A program made the translations under genes and the position numbers. A stretch of 18,386 nt of DNA from Methylotenera_A sp049687015 (GTDB lineage: Bacteria; Pseudomonadota; Gammaproteobacteria; Burkholderiales; Methylophilaceae): the NCBI GenBank assembly GCA_049687015.1, contig JBAVIP010000010.1, positions 1-18,386 on the forward strand. Direction: 5' to 3'. The notes under the pieces are model-generated. The model was not told the DNA's origin, ran no database searches, and was given only the letters and a program-made list of their open reading frames with translations. Below are positions 14,662-18,386 of the stretch, piece by piece. How positions within the stretch are numbered: position 1 is the first letter of the stretch; each line of letters opens with the position of its first letter.

Positions 14662-16638
14662 ATGCTGCGTATTTTTAGCCTTTTTATACTCACTTTTTTC
14701 CTATCATTCAGTGTTGGCGCGGATACGCTTGAAAGCGTGATGATGCCAGGCAAGGTGATTCAGGGGCATCTGAAATGGGAAGATAACTGCCAGAAATGTC
14801 ATAAAAAATTCGATAAAGAAGGCCAAAATCAGCTATGCAAAGATTGCCATAAGGAAGTAAATAAAGACATTGCTCAGAAAAAAGGCTTTCATGGGAAAAT
14901 GAAAGACGGCAAAAATTGCTCTGAATGCCACACCGAACATAAAGGGCGTGGCGCCAATATCGTCATTTTGGATGAAAAAACATTTAAGCATGCGCAAACT
15001 GATTTTGATCTTAAGGGCGGTCACTTAGGCGAAAAAGTGCAGTGTAAAGATTGTCACAAGCCCAAAATAAAATACAGAGATGCGCCTTTAACTTGTATTG
15101 GCTGCCATAAAAAAGATGATAAGCATAAAAATTCGTTAGGCGAAAAATGCGCAGATTGTCACGTCGAGAAGAACTGGAAAGATATAACGTTTGATCACGA
15201 TAAGAGTGATTTCAAACTTCGCGGCGCTCATGCTGAAACCAAGGTGTTGTGTAAAGATTGTCATAAAGACAACCTATTCAAACAAACACCAAAAGATTGT
15301 TACTCCTGCCATAAGAAGGACGATGACCACAAGGGTGTGTTTGGTCAAAAATGTGGTGATTGCCATATTGACAAGAATTGGAAAGAGACAAAATTTGACC
15401 ATAAAGTAGACGGCCACTTTGCCTTGCTGGGCAAGCACGATAGCGCCAAATGCGCTAGCTGTCATAAGTCAGCTGGGCAAAAATTGCCTTCCACCTGTAT
15501 TGGCTGCCATCGCAACGACGACAAACACAAAGGCTCTCTGGGTGAGAAATGTGGAGATTGCCACAACGAGCGCAGCTGGACCAGCACGGGTGAATTTAAT
15601 CATGATAAAGATACCAAATTCCCACTCAAAGATAAACATAAAACGGCTAAATGTGAGGCTTGCCACACTACGGGGGCGAAGTACGAAAAACTACCTTTGG
15701 ATTGTTATTCATGCCACAAAAAAGATGATGTGCATAAAGGCAAATTTGGTCAGAAGTGTGAGGATTGCCACAATGCGCGCGATTGGAAGAAAGATAATTT
15801 TGACCATGACAAGACTAAATTCCCGCTCACAGGCAAGCATAAGCCCGCCAAATGTGAGAGCTGCCATAAGAATGGATTAGAGGAGAAGCTTAAAACTGGC
15901 TGCAACGATTGCCATCAAAAAGATGATCCGCATAAATCTGTGTTCGGTGTAAGTTGCGAGAAGTGTCATAACGACTCGGATTGGAAAAAAACCACCAGCT
16001 TCGATCATACAAAAGACACTAAGTATCCTTTAAAAGGCAAGCACATTAAAGCCAAGTGTGAGGCTTGCCACAAGCCTCCTCCAGCGCCACCTAAGCTGTT
16101 GCCGACGGCCACATGCCTCTCTTGCCACGAGCGCGATGACGTGCATAAGGGCTCAGAGGGTAAGAAGTGTGAGGATTGCCACACCGAATCCACATGGAAA
16201 GTAAAAGACTTTGATCATAATAAGACTAAGTTCCCTTTACTTGGCAAGCATGGCCCAGTGGAATGTAAGAAATGCCATTTGACCGGCAAATTTAAAGAAG
16301 CCAAGTTAGATTGTTATTCTTGCCATCAAAAAGACGACAAGCATAAAAAGCAATTGGGCACGTTATGTGAAGATTGCCACAATGCGAGGGATTGGGCTGT
16401 GTGGGATTACAACCATGACAAGCGTACTAAATTTAAGCTTGATGGCGGCCACAAGGACGTAGCTTGCTTGGATTGCCATAAAGCGACGTTTACTGGAAAA
16501 GTTAAACAAAGCAGTACTTGTTACAGCTGTCATGCAGGTGATGATGTGCATGGAGGCAGCTTTGGCCCGCAATGTGATCGTTGTCACGTCAATACGAATT
16601 TTAGAGAAATCAAGGTTAACGCTGGCGTAGGTAGGTAA
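14662..16638 (+). CDS. 27-heme modular periplasmic c-type cytochrome
   Basis: This is a 658-residue exported protein. The signal peptide MLRIFSLFILTFFLSFSVGA is followed by a hydrophilic, Lys-rich chain with 27 CxxCH motifs. From residue 145 it consists of eight repeats of 66-71 residues (first cysteines at 145, 213, 279, 348, 414, 485, 551, 620; the last repeat is short). A full repeat holds three hemes: CxxCH-xxDDxHKG, then GxKCxDCHxxxxW, then FDHxxTxFxLxGxH followed by CxxCH. The extra conserved histidines could be distal ligands, giving bis-His hemes. No cleavable anchor or lipobox follows the signal peptide, so a soluble periplasmic or surface-associated electron wire is likely. The ATG is 4 bases after the preceding stop; the ribosome-binding site is weak, suggesting coupling. 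Similar very large cytochromes occur in Fe(II) oxidisers and metal reducers; direction of electron flow cannot be told. Confidence 0.93.
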   Translation: MLRIFSLFILTFFLSFSVGADTLESVMMPGKVIQGHLKWEDNCQKCHKKFDKEGQNQLCKDCHKEVNKDIAQKKGFHGKMKDGKNCSECHTEHKGRGANIVILDEKTFKHAQTDFDLKGGHLGEKVQCKDCHKPKIKYRDAPLTCIGCHKKDDKHKNSLGEKCADCHVEKNWKDITFDHDKSDFKLRGAHAETKVLCKDCHKDNLFKQTPKDCYSCHKKDDDHKGVFGQKCGDCHIDKNWKETKFDHKVDGHFALLGKHDSAKCASCHKSAGQKLPSTCIGCHRNDDKHKGSLGEKCGDCHNERSWTSTGEFNHDKDTKFPLKDKHKTAKCEACHTTGAKYEKLPLDCYSCHKKDDVHKGKFGQKCEDCHNARDWKKDNFDHDKTKFPLTGKHKPAKCESCHKNGLEEKLKTGCNDCHQKDDPHKSVFGVSCEKCHNDSDWKKTTSFDHTKDTKYPLKGKHIKAKCEACHKPPPAPPKLLPTATCLSCHERDDVHKGSEGKKCEDCHTESTWKVKDFDHNKTKFPLLGKHGPVECKKCHLTGKFKEAKLDCYSCHQKDDKHKKQLGTLCEDCHNARDWAVWDYNHDKRTKFKLDGGHKDVACLDCHKATFTGKVKQSSTCYSCHAGDDVHGGSFGPQCDRCHVNTNFREIKVNAGVGR

Positions 16639-16667
16639 ATAAGCTGCAATGGCTTATATATAGAAAT

Positions 16668-16721
16668 ATATAGAATTAAAAAATACATATAACAATAAGT
16701 TATATTTTTTAAATTCTATAT
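16668..16721. repeat. long AT-rich hairpin between the two cytochrome genes
   Basis: Arms 16668-16693 and 16699-16721 are nearly perfect reverse complements with a three-base bulge and a five-base AATAA loop. The stem is almost all A-T and contains T runs in both directions. It may end transcription from the first cytochrome gene or stabilise its mRNA end. Confidence 0.75.
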
Positions 16722-16739
16722 TATTTTCATAAAAACTGT

Positions 16740-16768
16740 TTGACTTATCATTTTTTCCCACATAAAAT
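16740..16768 (+). promoter_or_regulatory. promoter for the second multiheme cytochrome
   Basis: A -35 TTGACT (16740-16745) and a -10 TAAAAT (16763-16768) have the ideal 17-base spacing. The predicted leader is about 63 bases. The second cytochrome can therefore be expressed apart from the upstream pair. Confidence 0.65.
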
Positions 16769-16837
16769 CCGCGCATCGTGTATAAATTTCCCACAATTTT
16801 TTGTTGGGGTCTAAATTACATTGTTTGGAGTCAGGAT

Positions 16838-18386
16838 ATGACAACAGGTATGCAAATTAATTGGAGGCAAGTATCAGCATTCTTTTTAGCATGCTGCCTT
16901 TCTATTATATTAGCGAGCCCTGTTGTAGCAGCAACCAAAACCATTAAAGGTGGTTTTAAGTTTGACCACTCAAAAACTGGTTTTGCGTTAACTGGTGAAC
17001 ATGCTGTTGCCAGATGTGAAACTTGCCATATCAATGGTATTTTTAAAGGTACGCCAAGACAATGCGCTGGCTGTCACGTCAATGGCAGTCGAATGAATGC
17101 TTCTGCTAAACCTTCAGCGCACATGCCTACTAACGATAAGTGCGAATCGTGTCACATACCGGCCTCGTGGAAGCCGGCGATAATGAGTCATATGGGTGTG
17201 ATGAAGGGTCAAGCCTGCGCTAGTTGCCATAATGGTACTTCTGCCAAAGGTAAGCCCGGGAACCATATTTCGACCACTTCAGATTGTGGTACTTGCCATA
17301 AAAATTCTGCTTGGACACCAGCCAAGGGCTTTAACCATGCGGGAATTACAGGAAATTGTGCAAGTTGCCATGATGGAAAAAAAGCAAAAGGAAAAATAGC
17401 TAATCACATTCAAACAAGTGCAAGTTGTGAGAGTTGCCATAATTCTACCAGTACATTTTTAAGTACAACGCTAGGCGCAAACTACAACCATACTGGCATT
17501 ACTACTGGTTGTGCGACTTGCCATAATGGCAAAACAGCTAAAGGTAAATCGCCTGCTCACACACAAACCAGCGCCGCATGTGAGACCTGCCACAAATCCA
17601 CTACCTCGTTCACGGGCGCAAAATTCAGCCATAACGGCATCACCGCAGGCTGTGCCAGCTGTCACACTAAACCAACAGGTAACGGTCATATACCGACTAC
17701 GGCTAGCTGTGAAACTTGCCATACACCAGCTGGTTTCAAACCAACACCGATGAACCATACAGCGGTTAAAGGCACCAGCTGTGAAACCTGTCATGGCGGG
17801 GTCTATACAACGATTGGTGTAAAAACTAAATCTACTAAACACGTTGCTACAAATGCTGGATGTGCAACGTGCCACAGTTCGACCACCTCATTCACCGGCG
17901 CAAAATTCAGCCATAACGGCGTTACTACAGGATGTGCCAGCTGCCACGCTAAACCAACGGGCACTGCACACATTCCTACTACGGCCAGCTGTGAAACTTG
18001 TCATACTTCGGCTGGTTTCAAACCGACACCGATGAACCATACAGCGGTTAAAAGCACTAGCTGTGAGACTTGCCATAGTGCTACCTACGCTTCACTTGGT
18101 GTAAAAACCAAATCAAGCAACCACGTTGCCACTACCGCTAGCTGTGCGACCTGCCATAGCTCAACCACTTCATTTACTGGTGCTAAATATAACCACGGTA
18201 ACACTACCACTGGTTGTGCGAACTGCCACGATGGTAAAACTGCATTAGGTAAATCAAGCACGCACATCGCCACCACCGCGGCCTGCGAGACCTGCCATAA
18301 ATCCACCACCAGCTTCAAGGGCGGCGCGGCGATGAACCATACCGGCATCACCACCGGCTGTGCCAACTGCCATAAGGTCGGCGGTG
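16838..18386 (+). CDS. giant Ser/Thr-rich multiheme c-type cytochrome (3' end outside window)
   Basis: The open frame runs from ATG 16838 to the window edge without a stop: 516 codons and 20 CxxCH motifs so far. GGAG lies 7 bases before the start. Residues 1-32 are a signal peptide (hydrophobic VSAFFLACCLSIILASPVVAA). The first module after it (FKFDHSKTGFALTGEH...CETCH) resembles those of the 27-heme protein. The rest differs: it is rich in Thr, Ser, Gly and Ala, with the recurring shape HxxTxxxCxxCHxSTTSFxGAxxxHxGxTTGCxxCH. A 94-residue, four-heme unit is repeated in tandem (see 17590-18180). Low charge and Thr/Ser richness suggest an extracellular rather than periplasmic protein. Known PCC3-type clusters pair one large periplasmic with one large extracellular cytochrome, and this pair fits, but the comparison is from memory. 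Confidence 0.93.
   Translation, partial: MTTGMQINWRQVSAFFLACCLSIILASPVVAATKTIKGGFKFDHSKTGFALTGEHAVARCETCHINGIFKGTPRQCAGCHVNGSRMNASAKPSAHMPTNDKCESCHIPASWKPAIMSHMGVMKGQACASCHNGTSAKGKPGNHISTTSDCGTCHKNSAWTPAKGFNHAGITGNCASCHDGKKAKGKIANHIQTSASCESCHNSTSTFLSTTLGANYNHTGITTGCATCHNGKTAKGKSPAHTQTSAACETCHKSTTSFTGAKFSHNGITAGCASCHTKPTGNGHIPTTASCETCHTPAGFKPTPMNHTAVKGTSCETCHGGVYTTIGVKTKSTKHVATNAGCATCHSSTTSFTGAKFSHNGVTTGCASCHAKPTGTAHIPTTASCETCHTSAGFKPTPMNHTAVKSTSCETCHSATYASLGVKTKSSNHVATTASCATCHSSTTSFTGAKYNHGNTTTGCANCHDGKTALGKSSTHIATTAACETCHKSTTSFKGGAAMNHTGITTGCANCHKVGG
17590..18180 (+). repeat. 282-bp tandem repeat in the second cytochrome gene
   Basis: The sequence around GCGCAAAATTCAGCC recurs 282 bases later (A run at 17620 and 17902), and a diverged third start appears near 18185. 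Each unit encodes 94 residues and four CxxCH motifs. Long stretches are nearly identical at DNA level (for example 17742-17770 and 18024-18052), which points to recent duplication or gene conversion. Confidence 0.85.

Noticed and set aside
16894..16897. Lipobox-like Cys in the signal peptide of the second cytochrome (FLAC).
   Set aside because: The hydrophobic stretch before it is too short and Phe is unusual at -3; cleavage near PVVAA is more likely.
17471..18366. Minus- and plus-strand frames of 60-134 residues inside the second cytochrome.
   Set aside because: They are out-of-frame readings of heme-motif repeats, with periodic Cys/Thr/Ala content; the frame from 16838 explains the region fully.
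17590..18386. CRISPR-like array, because of regular repeats.
   Set aside because: Repeats are 282 bases long, in frame, and code for CxxCH units; there are no short identical repeats with unique spacers.

Overview
The window looks like chromosome of a betaproteobacterium, probably in the Nitrosomonadales (Methylophilaceae- or Gallionellaceae-like). The clues are the S21, DnaG and RpoD sequences, the order rpsU-yqeY-dnaG-rpoD-tRNA-Ile, and a moderate to AT-leaning base composition. The taxonomic call is inference; no 16S gene is present.

Region 1 (1-5351) is a variant of the macromolecular-synthesis locus: rpsU, a small DUF3144-like gene, yqeY, a rho-independent terminator, dnaG (with a TTG start), a second hairpin, rpoD with its own promoter, and tRNA-Ile2 (CAU).

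Region 2 (5352-7160) is a small island scar behind the tRNA. Two partial copies of the tRNA 3' half lie downstream, one degraded (about 5678-5720) and one with 29 identical bases (7072-7100) followed by its own terminator. Between them are a small winged-helix-like gene, a broken paralogue of it, a DUF2934 gene and an acidic orphan gene on the minus strand. No integrase is visible.

Region 3 (7197-9093) holds two ordinary metabolic genes: alanine dehydrogenase (minus strand) and a YbhB/YbcL-type PEBP protein (plus strand).

Region 4 (9298-18386) is the striking part. A minus-strand run of four genes encodes a membrane-anchored FAD/NAD(P) oxidoreductase with two ferredoxin-like sites, a DUF6502 protein with a possible helix-turn-helix, a secreted DUF5666 protein with GIGGTG repeats and an EK-rich tail, and an outer-membrane beta-barrel candidate. 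It diverges from a plus-strand run: a histidine-rich cytochrome-b-like membrane protein, a 27-heme periplasmic c-type cytochrome built from roughly 68-residue three-heme modules, and a second, Ser/Thr-rich multiheme cytochrome with 20 CxxCH motifs before the window cuts it. The divergent promoters overlap head to head and share a Fur-box-like sequence. The arrangement suggests an electron conduit between the cytoplasmic membrane and the cell exterior, resembling the porin-cytochrome clusters with very large cytochromes (PCC3 type) known from neutrophilic Fe(II) oxidisers. The outer-membrane porin of such a complex is not seen on the plus strand and could lie just beyond the right edge, or the minus-strand barrel could serve. 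Function is inferred from architecture, not shown.
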